Shown here piece after piece: positions 18,101 through 25,386 of a DNA stretch of 64,000 bases (the stretch's first letter is position 1; each line of letters starts with the position of its first letter). The notes under the pieces were generated by a model that saw nothing but the letters and a program-made list of their open reading frames with translations, did not search any database and had not been told where the DNA came from. This DNA is from an uncultured Prevotellaceae bacterium (GTDB taxonomy: Bacteria > Bacteroidota > Bacteroidia > Bacteroidales > Muribaculaceae), in the NCBI GenBank assembly GCA_900314215.1, contig OMUK01000057.1, positions 1 through 64,000 on the forward strand. The letters are read 5' to 3'. Position numbers and translations under genes: made by a program.

Positions 18101-18533
18101 TCACTACATGCTCTATCCCAACCACGACTATAGCACCTCGTTCAGCTTCAACCTGGTGCAAGACACCACAGGCGGCAGCACATTCAGCGGCTACAACCTG
18201 CTGTGGGACTTCCCCAAGCAGGGTCTGGGCAGTGTGAACAGCTCGACGTGGAGTGCCCAGTGCGCCACGGTGCCCGAGTCGGCATCAAGCCAGATGCTCT
18301 ACCTCTATGTGCCTGGCAATGGCATGGCGGCCTACAGGCTGAGCCGGGCGGTGGCCATGCGTGGCGACGTGAACCTTGATGGGCAAGTCGATGTGTCCGA
18401 CGTGTCGGCCATGATAGCGATGATTCTCAGCCACACCAGTATAAATCTCGATGTGGCCGACCTCGATGGCAACGGCATCGTCGACGTGACCGATGTGACC
18501 ACGCTCATCAACGTCATACTCACCAACAAGTAA
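15150..18533 (+). CDS. Secreted GHL10-like glycoside hydrolase with dockerin
   Basis: An 1127-residue exported protein. Residues 1-20 are a signal peptide ending LCAQ. Residues about 26-400 match the glycosyl-hydrolase-like GHL10 (DUF187, YngK-type) barrel: EMRTVWIATVSNIDWP, NSVCLQVRPMADALY, GLEINAWINPYR, DGIIFDDYFYP, and IDYISPQLYWK. Then come fibronectin-III-like beta domains (about 410-710) with repeated VTLLSPVGG/VTLVSPADG starts and YYWRV/FYWRV ends. A beta-rich, propeller-like region follows (about 718-1065). The C-terminus (about 1070-1127) is a type I dockerin with two calcium loops (DVNLDGQVDVSD and DLDGNGIVDVTD). Substrate is unknown; YngK-type proteins are suspected to act on peptidoglycan or polysaccharide. 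It is monocistronic, ending at a strong terminator. Confidence 0.88.
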   Translation: MIKKFIVAALVALLAMPLCAQEAQKREMRTVWIATVSNIDWPQTRGTGTATINKQKKQLTDLLDGFVQANMNSVCLQVRPMADALYKSSYEPWSSYLTGTRGQDPGWDPLAFAVEECHKRGLEINAWINPYRFSNSSGNDTQTAIDEQVKASGILMQVGKRIVFNPALEASRQRLLNVCKEIIENYDIDGIIFDDYFYPGGGTPEDSTAPDYALWQSSGTSMTIGDWRRANVNQMVSDMWNMIQSTKPYVKFAIGPAGVAGNKATSATKYGVDPVDNYCRASDWQYNTIYSDPLAWLNAGTIDYISPQLYWKTTHATNPFGPLTNWWSYIAEHFGRHHYASHNIYFMAETNTQSDWDEILQQIRYSRQYNRQNAPGVNFYSAKYISGPKCTGFGEYLSKTLFTHKALEPAMPWHSKTNYDAPSNLAYSNGTLSWTGVGKSLVRYSVYAVPHDTTLDAAQSTHFDGIKSDYLVGVTYTPSYTLPDSLQQGYWYAVCVVDGWNNEFAPAYYGLATQDADQVTLLSPVGGATATWNQTFSWTVADSARYHIQIASDADFGNIVVDTAQVETTSVTLDLGALQPSHAYYWRVGTIQPNRIVKWSETATFTAPVSTPATAVTLVSPADGASVDADFDFTFTPSGADSYKLQVSADSDFASVGYETGTFTASGANLTASYAVSRLGKGTFYWRVIATQKYHTDALSPVRSFTVTRVPVGEYEAGYVMKRDVDANAYDTVGGMCLTNLWVRSVKSDYGNMTFENDGQLNRGFAVVGDTIYVAGRESASSSAAAYLYLYSAATGERLKKLSLGGEATVPYYPCNDVLTDGAGNLLISNLTLNVGNTPLTLFRVNTGTGAVTKVASLTYSGLSESRIDHCAVAGDVTSGNFSVLAALRYSTTVLRWQFRDGELSSQEAVSLQGFAPTTATSEGIAPQLYAPSEDTFYLNGGGTYFTRYSFSTGAITGSFADDSPLAPAGTNGNGGTAFTLGGAHYMLYPNHDYSTSFSFNLVQDTTGGSTFSGYNLLWDFPKQGLGSVNSSTWSAQCATVPESASSQMLYLYVPGNGMAAYRLSRAVAMRGDVNLDGQVDVSDVSAMIAMILSHTSINLDVADLDGNGIVDVTDVTTLINVILTNK

Positions 18534-18563
18534 TCCCAATATAGCGGATATTATACACAACAA

Positions 18564-18603
18564 CACGGGGCTGCGTCAAATTGATTGATGACGCAGCCCC
18601 GTG
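18564..18603. terminator. Bidirectional terminator
   Basis: CACGGGGCTGCGTC (18564-18577) pairs perfectly with GACGCAGCCCCGTG (18590-18603). It lies between two convergent genes and can serve both. Confidence 0.8.
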
Positions 18604-18634
18604 ATTTCTCTTTCGGTGTGGATGCCGCTGTGGC

Positions 18635-21600
18635 CTACACGACGGCCTCGACCGATACTTGCGGCTGTGGGCTGGCGGCCTTCTTCACGTTGTCGACAAA
18701 CATGAGCAGGCGGTTGGTCACATTCACGCTGCTCACTCCCGAGTCGAAGTCGAGCGAGAGCAGGTTCAAGTCGGGGTAGCGGCGCAGCAGCGACTTCTCG
18801 ATGCCTTTTGAAATCACATGATTGGCGATGCATCCGAAGGGCTGCACCGAGACCACATTTTTCACGCCATGCTCGGCAAAGGTCACAATCTCGGCAGGCA
18901 GCAGCCAGCCCTCGCCAAACTGGGCGGCAGGCGATACCATGCCCTTCACGCTGCGAGCCTCGCTGTAGATGTTGCCGAAGGGCACGAAGTAGCGGAATGG
19001 CGCGGCGGCGCGGTTCACTTTGCCCAAGATCCGGTTCACCAAGTGGTATAGGAAGTGTATCATGCCGTTGGGCATGCCGCCTTTCTTCAGGTGCAACTGG
19101 TTCTTGTATTCCAGGTTCACGAAGTCCTGGAAGAAGAATGGGGTGATGATGGGCGGCAGCACCTCGATGCCGTGGTCCATGAGTTGCTGGTCGATGTGCT
19201 GGTGAGCGAAGTGGTTGAACTTCAAGAATATCTCGCCCACGATGCCCACCTTGGGCACGTCGAGGTCGCTGGCCAGGTTGTCGAAGTCTTCGGCGGCTTG
19301 GCCTATGAGCTTGATGAGCTTCTTGCTGTCGTTTTCGGCAATGGCACGCATGCCGCTCCACATGTACTGGTCGAGCAGTTTCTTGGTCATGCCGGGCGTC
19401 TTCTCGCGCACCACTGTGGCGTGGTAGAATTTCGACATGGTGTCGCTGTAGAGCAGCGTGGTGAGTATGATATTGATGTATTTCTTCAAGGGCAGGTCGA
19501 AGTGTGCCTCCTGGTTGTCCTGGGCATCGGCGGTGGCCGAGACGCCCAGCGTGATCATGGGCACGTCGCCGCAACCGGCGTTCACCATGGCGCGCTTGAT
19601 GAGGCCGGCATAGCTGGTGGCGCGGCACTGGCCGCCGGTCTGCGTCATGGCAACTGCGATGTCGTCGGCATTGTATTTGCCCGATTTCAGCGCCTTCAGG
19701 AAATCGCCCACAATCAAGGTGGCGGGGTAGCACACCTCATTGTTGGCATATTGCAGACCCAGGTGGGCCGACTCCTGGTCGCTGGGCGGCATGATCTCCA
19801 CGTCGTAGCCCATGAGCCTGAGCAGGGGTGGAAGCAGCGGCGACAGGTATTCGGAGATGAATGGCGCCAGTATCTTGCGCCGGTGCTTGGTGTCGCGATA
19901 GAGTGCTGTGGTGGCAAATGGCTCTTCACCCCGTTGCTCGCGCTGCTGGCGCAAGCTCTCAAGCAGCGAGCGCACGCGCAGCTTGAGCGAGCCCAGGTTG
20001 CTCACGTCGTCGATCTTGAGCAGGGTGTAGGCTTTGCCGTGGCGCGAGAGTATGTCGCGCACCTCGTCTTGGATGAAGGCGTCGGGGCCGCAGCCGAACG
20101 AGGTCATTTGCACAAATTGCACGCTGCCGTCTTGCTCGGCGGCCCACTCGGCGGCTTTGATGATGCGGTTCATGTAGGCCCACTGCTGCACGATGTTGGT
20201 CTTGCCAGTCTTCAACTGGTCTTGCCCGCGCACGATGTCGTCGCTTATCACGTTCACGCCCATCGATGCGATCATCTCGCTCAGGCGGTGCTGCACGAGC
20301 GGGTCGGTGTGATAGGGGCGGCCTGCGAGCAGTATCGTGATTTTGCCGTCGGCGCGGCTCTGTGCCAGTATTTCGGCTGCGCGTTGCTGCATGGCCTTGG
20401 CATAGCTGGCCTGCTCCTTGAGGGCGGCTTCAAATGCCTTGCGGGCTGTGATGGGCTTGATGCCCAGGCTGCTCATGTATTGCAGCACTTGCTTGCGCAG
20501 CAAGCCTTCCTCGGCAAAGGTGATGACGGGTGCGTCGATGGGCACGCGGGGGCTCATTGCGCTGCGTATCACGTCGCTGTAGCCGCTCACGATGGGGCAG
20601 TTGTAGCTGTTGAGCACGTCCTTGGAGTCGCGGTGCTCATACACCACATAGGGCATGAGTATGCGCTCCACATTCATCTCGGTGAGTGCCGCGATGTGGC
20701 TGTGCACGAGTTTGGCCGGGAAGCATATGTTGTCGCTCATCACGGTGCCCAGCGCCGACTCATAGCGGTGGAAGTTGCTCTCGGGCGAGAGCACCACCTC
20801 AAAGCCGCAGTCGGTGAGCAACCGGTGCCAGAAGGGGTAGTCCTCATACATGTTGAGTATCCTGGGCACGCCTATGCGCCGCTTGCCCTCGCCAGTGGCC
20901 ACAGGGCGGTCGAAGAGCTGGCTGTACTTGTCGTGATAGATGTTGATGCCTGGCGCATGCTGCTTGCCGTGGTTGTTAAACACGCGCTCGCAGCGGTTGC
21001 CGCTGTAGTACTTGTTGCCGTTGGCAAACTTGTATTGCATCACGGTGCACTGGTTGTCGCATCCCTTGCAATGCAGCTGCATGGTGGTCATGGCCGACAT
21101 GTTGAGCAGGCTCTCGAGCTCTCGAGGCTCGCCCTGGCTGAGGGCGGCGTGCAGGGCGCAACCATAGGCACCCATCATCTCGGGCATGTTGCTGCGGGCC
21201 ACGTTGCAGCCCGTGAGCAACTCAAAGGCGCGCACCACGGCGTCGTTGCGCATGGTGCCGCCTTGCACCACGATGTGCTTGCCCATCTCGCTGGTCTTCT
21301 TCAGCTTCAGCACCTTGTAGAGGCAGTTGTTGATGACCGAGTAGGAGAGTCCGGCCGAGATGTCGCCCACCGAGGCGCCCTCGCGCAGCACTTGCTTGAT
21401 TTTGGAGTTCATAAACACGGTGCAGCGTGTGCCCAGGTCGCAGGGATTGGGAGCGGTGCAGGCGATGTTGGCAAAGTCGCTTATCTTGTAGCCCAGACTT
21501 TGGGCAAAGGTTTGCAAGAATGTGCCGCAACCCGAGGAGCACGCCTCGTTGAGCTCCATGCGGTTGACCACGCCGTGGTCTACAAAGATGGCTTTCATGT

Positions 21601-22879
21601 CCTGGCCGCCTATGTCGAGGATAAACGACACGTCGGGCATGAGTCGCTGGGCGGCGCCGTAGTGGGCTATGGTCTCGATGATGCCCTCGTCGAGGCCAAA
21701 GGCGGCCTTGATGAGCTCCTCGCCATAGCCTGTGGAGCACGAGCCCGTGATCTCGAGCTTGGTGCCATTGTCGCTGGCCTGCTGTTGCAGTTTTTCCAGA
21801 CCCTCTTTCACGGCCTTGATGGGGTTGCCCAGGTTGGGGGCGTAGTAGGTATACAGGATCTCGCCATTGGGGCGGGCGGCGGTAATCTTGGTGGTGGTTG
21901 AGCCTGAGTCGATGCCCAGGGTCACGCGCTCGGTGCCCTGCCGCATGGCGTGCACTGTGGTGGCATATTTCTTCTTGTCGTCGAGCCACTGCCGGTGTTG
22001 CTCCTCGCTCTCGAAGAGCGGCTTCAGCGTGCTCGAGAGCTTCTTGGTCACCTTGCCCGAGCGCAGCTTGGCTTGCAGGCTGGGCAGGGTGTCGATGCAG
22101 TCGCTGCCGCGCAGGGTGCAGCCCATGGCCGGAATCAGGTAGCTGTTTTTGCTGTAGATGAAGTCGCTCTCCTCCATCTTCAGGTAGCGGGCAAAGGCTT
22201 GCCGCAGGGCTGGCATGAAGGTGAGCGGGCCGCCGCACAGCAGGATGGGCGGCTCAAAGTCGCAGCCGTGGCTCAGCGTGGTCACCGTCTGCACGGCGAT
22301 GGCATGAAATATCGAGGCGGCTATGTCGGCCTCGGGTATGTTGCGCGACATCAGGTTCTGTATGTCGGTCTTGGCAAACACGCCGCAGCGGGCTGCCATG
22401 GGATAGACCTGCTTGGCTGTGAGGGCCAGGTCGCTCATTTGCTCATTGGTGATGCCCATGAGCTGCGACATCTGGTCGAGAAAGGCTCCCGTGCCGCCGG
22501 CGCAGTTGCCGTTCATGCGCAACTCGGTGCGCTGCTCCTCGCAGAATACCACCTTGGCGTCCTCGCCGCCTATGTCGATCAAGGCCTTGGCCTCGGGATG
22601 GCGCTGGCGGGCATAGGTGGTGGCAGCCACCACCTCTTGCACAAAGGGGGCGCCCAGCTGCTCGGCTGTGGCCATACCCACCGATCCGGTCACTGCCACG
22701 CTCACGCGCGCATCGCCCACGATGGGTTGTAACTCATTAAAATAGGTGTTGAGCAACTCGTTCACTCGGGCGTTGTGCCGCTCATAACGCGTGTACACGA
22801 CATCATTCTTGTCGTTGAGCACAACCATTTTAGCGGTCGTTGAGCCCACGTCGATGCCCATTTTATAGATTGCATTCAT
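18635..22879 (-). CDS. 2-hydroxyacyl-CoA dehydratase activase-like, 1414 aa
   Basis: A 1414-residue member of the BadF/BadG/BcrA/BcrD ATPase family. Two ASKHA ATPase modules are present: residues 1 to about 280 (GIDVGSTTAKMVVL; GNCAGGTGAFLDQM) and about 318-575 (GIDSGSTTTKITAA; GGQDMKAIFVD; NEACSSGCGTFLQ). These modules in activases such as HgdC bind ATP and a shared 4Fe-4S cluster. They are followed by a cysteine-rich linker (HCKGCDNQC), a DUF2229-like part (from about 660, RIGVPRILNMYEDYPF) and a long region related to dehydratase subunit folds (RSALNEACYP-like NNEVCYPATLIVGDF). Long fused versions are known in anaerobes, but their function is not established. No dehydratase operon is adjacent. 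It appears monocistronic. Confidence 0.88.
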   Translation of the reverse strand: MNAIYKMGIDVGSTTAKMVVLNDKNDVVYTRYERHNARVNELLNTYFNELQPIVGDARVSVAVTGSVGMATAEQLGAPFVQEVVAATTYARQRHPEAKALIDIGGEDAKVVFCEEQRTELRMNGNCAGGTGAFLDQMSQLMGITNEQMSDLALTAKQVYPMAARCGVFAKTDIQNLMSRNIPEADIAASIFHAIAVQTVTTLSHGCDFEPPILLCGGPLTFMPALRQAFARYLKMEESDFIYSKNSYLIPAMGCTLRGSDCIDTLPSLQAKLRSGKVTKKLSSTLKPLFESEEQHRQWLDDKKKYATTVHAMRQGTERVTLGIDSGSTTTKITAARPNGEILYTYYAPNLGNPIKAVKEGLEKLQQQASDNGTKLEITGSCSTGYGEELIKAAFGLDEGIIETIAHYGAAQRLMPDVSFILDIGGQDMKAIFVDHGVVNRMELNEACSSGCGTFLQTFAQSLGYKISDFANIACTAPNPCDLGTRCTVFMNSKIKQVLREGASVGDISAGLSYSVINNCLYKVLKLKKTSEMGKHIVVQGGTMRNDAVVRAFELLTGCNVARSNMPEMMGAYGCALHAALSQGEPRELESLLNMSAMTTMQLHCKGCDNQCTVMQYKFANGNKYYSGNRCERVFNNHGKQHAPGINIYHDKYSQLFDRPVATGEGKRRIGVPRILNMYEDYPFWHRLLTDCGFEVVLSPESNFHRYESALGTVMSDNICFPAKLVHSHIAALTEMNVERILMPYVVYEHRDSKDVLNSYNCPIVSGYSDVIRSAMSPRVPIDAPVITFAEEGLLRKQVLQYMSSLGIKPITARKAFEAALKEQASYAKAMQQRAAEILAQSRADGKITILLAGRPYHTDPLVQHRLSEMIASMGVNVISDDIVRGQDQLKTGKTNIVQQWAYMNRIIKAAEWAAEQDGSVQFVQMTSFGCGPDAFIQDEVRDILSRHGKAYTLLKIDDVSNLGSLKLRVRSLLESLRQQREQRGEEPFATTALYRDTKHRRKILAPFISEYLSPLLPPLLRLMGYDVEIMPPSDQESAHLGLQYANNEVCYPATLIVGDFLKALKSGKYNADDIAVAMTQTGGQCRATSYAGLIKRAMVNAGCGDVPMITLGVSATADAQDNQEAHFDLPLKKYINIILTTLLYSDTMSKFYHATVVREKTPGMTKKLLDQYMWSGMRAIAENDSKKLIKLIGQAAEDFDNLASDLDVPKVGIVGEIFLKFNHFAHQHIDQQLMDHGIEVLPPIITPFFFQDFVNLEYKNQLHLKKGGMPNGMIHFLYHLVNRILGKVNRAAAPFRYFVPFGNIYSEARSVKGMVSPAAQFGEGWLLPAEIVTFAEHGVKNVVSVQPFGCIANHVISKGIEKSLLRRYPDLNLLSLDFDSGVSSVNVTNRLLMFVDNVKKAASPQPQVSVEAVV

Positions 22880-22942
22880 TTTTAACTTATCTAAATTTTG
22901 ATTGCAAATATCTCCCTTATTTTTTAATAATTACTTATTTAT

Positions 22943-23065
22943 AATTCTCTAAAATTTGCCGTTTATTCGCATTTCGGGCTCTAAAGTTCAGAAAAATCAG
23001 ATTTTTCTTTACTTTTGTACCAATAGACTGGAATTCTTATGCCCAGGGTTCATCCACTCAGGACT
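22943..23065 (+). pseudogene. Decayed duplicate of the araC promoter and gene start
   Basis: This segment aligns base by base with 23393-23516, the promoter and first codons of the intact AraC gene; I judge about 75-80 percent identity by eye. It retains a TACTTTTG -7 box (23010-23017), the shared sequence TTTTTCTTTACTTTTGTACC, and an ATG at 23039 followed by 16 codons (beginning MPRVHPLR, against MPVAYPLK in the intact gene) and a stop. Similarity stops shortly after. It is therefore a remnant of a duplicated regulator gene or of an insertion event. Confidence 0.65.
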
Positions 23066-23330
23066 TGTCGTCATCGATTTTCTCAATCTTAAACACGTTG
23101 ATCACATCCACATCGGGGCAGCACACGCACAGGCTATTGGGGTCCTTTCCTGGCAGTTGCCCGCCATACCTCAAAATGTCGATATAGGGGAACAACACGT
23201 GCTGGGCCATGGGGCACAGCGAGCCTCGCTGGGTGTCCCAGTCCCAAGTGTCGCCCTTGCGATGACCGTGATGGCACCCCATGGGGCCCTTGCGGTCGAC
23301 AACTGTGATTCTTATTTTTGCTCGTTTCAT
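23058..23330 (-). CDS. TIGR04076-like small Cys/His-rich protein
   Basis: A 90-residue protein starting MKRAKIRITVVDRKG at ATG 23330; the frame is open for 14 more codons, but a minus-strand TAAGTTTG box lies in that stretch at 23348-23355. It resembles the TIGR04076 family: the GDTWDWDTQRGSLCPMAQH segment, FPYIDILRYGGQLPG, and CVCCPDVDVINVFKIEKI. Conserved Cys and His residues suggest metal binding, but no function is established for the family. Its last residues and stop codon fall within the antisense of the decayed araC copy, so the gene sits between the two copies of that segment. Confidence 0.75.
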   Translation of the reverse strand: MKRAKIRITVVDRKGPMGCHHGHRKGDTWDWDTQRGSLCPMAQHVLFPYIDILRYGGQLPGKDPNSLCVCCPDVDVINVFKIEKIDDDKS

Positions 23331-23347
23331 AATCGTTGTTTTTTTTG

Positions 23348-23355
23348 CAAACTTA
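23348..23355 (-). promoter_or_regulatory. Minus-strand -7 box for the TIGR04076-like gene
   Basis: The minus strand reads TAAGTTTG here, 17 bases before the ATG at 23330. A -33 element is not clear. Confidence 0.4.
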
Positions 23356-23461
23356 CGATTTTTTCTCGACACAGCCGCTCTCGCTAGGCTTGGAATTCTC
23401 TTAAATTTGTCATTTATTCGTATTTCAAGCTCTAAATCATGAAAATAATGGAGTTTTTCTT

Positions 23462-23469
23462 TACTTTTG
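23462..23469 (+). promoter_or_regulatory. -7 box of the AraC-family gene
   Basis: TACTTTTG, 21 bases before the ATG at 23491. The same box with the same flanks recurs in the decayed copy at 23010-23017. Confidence 0.5.
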
Positions 23470-23490
23470 TACCATAAACTGAACTTTTTT

Positions 23491-24399
23491 ATGCCTGTTG
23501 CTTATCCACTCAAGATTTCAATCAGCGACTTGCAACGCGACGGGTTCAAGCCTGTGGAGGGCTTGGCCGAGGCGTTTTTTGCAAGCGACTTTGCTGTCGC
23601 TCATTTGACCGACGCCAATGCCTTCTTTCAAGACAATGTGGAGCTGGGCCAGCCCTATCAGTGGACCGACCACCGCCTGGGCGTCGTGCTGCAGGGCGAT
23701 GCCGACCTCACCGACAACCTGCGCGACTACCACTTGCACCGCGGCTCGGTGGTGATTATAGGCAAGGACTGCATTGTGCAGATCAACCGCATCTCGCCCG
23801 ACTACCGCGCTGCCTTCTTGCTCTTCAACGATGTGTATTCACCCTATATCTTCGGCGACAAGGCCAGTGTGGACTACGAGATTTTCAATTCCACCTATGT
23901 GGCCAGTGTCGACGACAGCCAGCTCGAGGTGCTGGGCGGCATGATCGACGAGTTTCTGCGTGTGGCCAAAGCCGGCTTCTACAATCATCACTTGGTGGGT
24001 TCTTTTATTGCCACCCTGGTCAACTATGTGCTCTTGATACGCAATAAGCAGGTTGCCGCCGATGCCGCGGGCGCCTCGCGGGCCACGCAGCTCTTCAACC
24101 ACTTCATGCACCTGGTCAACCGCCATGCCGTGACGCATCGCCAGTTGCAATTTTATGCCGACGAGTTGTGCATCTCCAAGAAATACCTGTGCCTGGTGGT
24201 GAAGTCGGTGAGCGGCATGACGGCCAAGGAGTGGATCGACCTGGGCGCCCTCAATCATGCCAAGGTGATGCTGCGGCGCACGAGCATGCCCATTGCCGAG
24301 ATTTCCAATGCCATGGGCTTCTCGCAAGACAGCGCCTTCAGCAAGTTTTTCAAGCGCATCACCGGCCTCTCGCCCCAGCAGTACCGCCAGCGCCGGTGA
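23491..24399 (+). CDS. AraC-family transcriptional regulator
   Basis: A 302-residue regulator starting MPVAYPLKISISDLQ at ATG 23491; an upstream in-frame start at 23467 lies within the promoter and is rejected. The N-terminal part is cupin-like (LGVVLQGDADLTDNLRDYHLHRGSVVIIGKD), a probable ligand domain. The C-terminal part has the two AraC helix-turn-helix units, with LQFYADELCISKKYLCLVVK and MPIAEISNAMGFSQDSAFSKFFKRITGLSP-type sequence. This layout suits a ligand-responsive activator. The target is unknown; the nearest downstream gene is the S33 peptidase, which has its own promoter. Confidence 0.92.
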   Translation: MPVAYPLKISISDLQRDGFKPVEGLAEAFFASDFAVAHLTDANAFFQDNVELGQPYQWTDHRLGVVLQGDADLTDNLRDYHLHRGSVVIIGKDCIVQINRISPDYRAAFLLFNDVYSPYIFGDKASVDYEIFNSTYVASVDDSQLEVLGGMIDEFLRVAKAGFYNHHLVGSFIATLVNYVLLIRNKQVAADAAGASRATQLFNHFMHLVNRHAVTHRQLQFYADELCISKKYLCLVVKSVSGMTAKEWIDLGALNHAKVMLRRTSMPIAEISNAMGFSQDSAFSKFFKRITGLSPQQYRQRR

Positions 24400-24402
24400 G
24401 GC

Positions 24403-24433
24403 TTGCTTTTTTCAGGTATAAAGATTAATTTTG
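24403..24433 (+). promoter_or_regulatory. Promoter for the S33 peptidase gene
   Basis: TTG at 24403-24405, 20 bases, then TAATTTTG at 24426-24433, 30 bases before the ATG at 24464. Confidence 0.65.
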
Positions 24434-24463
24434 CAGTGCAACAAACTTTAAAACACAATCACG

Positions 24464-25351
24464 ATGATGAAAATTGAAGACGGATACATGCCCTACCTGG
24501 GCTACAAGACTTATTACCGCATTGTGGGCGAGCAGCACGATGGCAAGGCTCCATTGCTATTGCTGCACGGTGGCCCTGGCAGCACGCACAACTACTTTGA
24601 GGTGCTCGACCGCATGGCAGCCACTGGGCGCCAGGTGATCAGCTACGACCAGCTGGGTTGCGGCAACTCCTATGTCGACGGCCATCCCGAGCTGTGGACA
24701 GCGCAAACGTGGGTAGGCGAGCTCAAGGCGCTGCGCGAGCACTTGCATCTCGAGAGGGTGCACTTGCTGGGCCAGTCGTGGGGCGTGATGCTTGCCATCC
24801 AGTATCTCATCGAGGAGAAGCCCGATGGCGTGCAGTCGGCCATTCTCTCCAGCGGCCTGCCTGCCAGTTGGCTCTGGGGCAAGGAGCAGCACCGCCTTAT
24901 CAAGTTTATGAGCCAGCAGGACCAGGACGCCATCGCCCAGGCCGAGGCCAGCGGCGACTATTCCAATCCGGCCTATCTCAAGGCCAACGACCACTTCATG
25001 GCTCTGCATTGCGCCGGACCCGTGACCAGCGACAGCCCCGAGTGCCTGCGCCGTCCCAAGAAATCGGGCGAGGAGCCCTATATGGTGGCGTGGGGCCCCA
25101 ATGAGTACACGCCGCTGGGCACTCTCAAGGACTTTGACTACATCGACCGCCTGGGCGAGATTTCGACTCCGTGCCTCATCATGAGCGGCACCAACGACAT
25201 GTGCACGCCTCTCATCGCCAAACTCATGTACGACGCCATACCCTGCACCCAGTGGGAACTTTTCGACGGCGCCCGCCACATGTGCTTTGTGGAGCAAACC
25301 GGCCACTACTGCGACGTGCTCACACGCTGGCTTGAGCAGGTGGAGAAATAG
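24464..25351 (+). CDS. Proline iminopeptidase-family alpha/beta hydrolase (S33)
   Basis: A 295-residue alpha/beta hydrolase of peptidase family S33. It shows the oxyanion motif HGGPG (35-39), the nucleophile elbow GQSWG with Ser105, a helical cap rich in Glu/Gln/Asp, the acid in MSGTNDMC, and the catalytic His in DGARHMC near residue 270. Proline iminopeptidases release N-terminal proline from peptides; relatives also hydrolyse other amino-acid amides, so the exact substrate is uncertain. There is no signal peptide, so it is cytoplasmic. The stop is 35 bases before the ATG of the SGNH hydrolase gene and the two are probably cotranscribed. Confidence 0.88.
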   Translation: MMKIEDGYMPYLGYKTYYRIVGEQHDGKAPLLLLHGGPGSTHNYFEVLDRMAATGRQVISYDQLGCGNSYVDGHPELWTAQTWVGELKALREHLHLERVHLLGQSWGVMLAIQYLIEEKPDGVQSAILSSGLPASWLWGKEQHRLIKFMSQQDQDAIAQAEASGDYSNPAYLKANDHFMALHCAGPVTSDSPECLRRPKKSGEEPYMVAWGPNEYTPLGTLKDFDYIDRLGEISTPCLIMSGTNDMCTPLIAKLMYDAIPCTQWELFDGARHMCFVEQTGHYCDVLTRWLEQVEK

Positions 25352-25386
25352 TGATTATCAAGGTTACTTTTAAATTTCTAAATCCA

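Noticed and set aside
19055..21901. A 948-codon open frame opposite the activase-like gene.
   Set aside because: Composition is typical of an antisense shadow (Val, Ala, His and Leu rich) and the opposite frame has clear ATPase motifs. No promoter supports it.
22956..23387. A 143-codon plus-strand frame (MPFIRISGSK...) overlapping the TIGR04076-like gene.
   Set aside because: It starts in the decayed promoter copy, has no recognisable family, and lies opposite a gene with conserved family segments.
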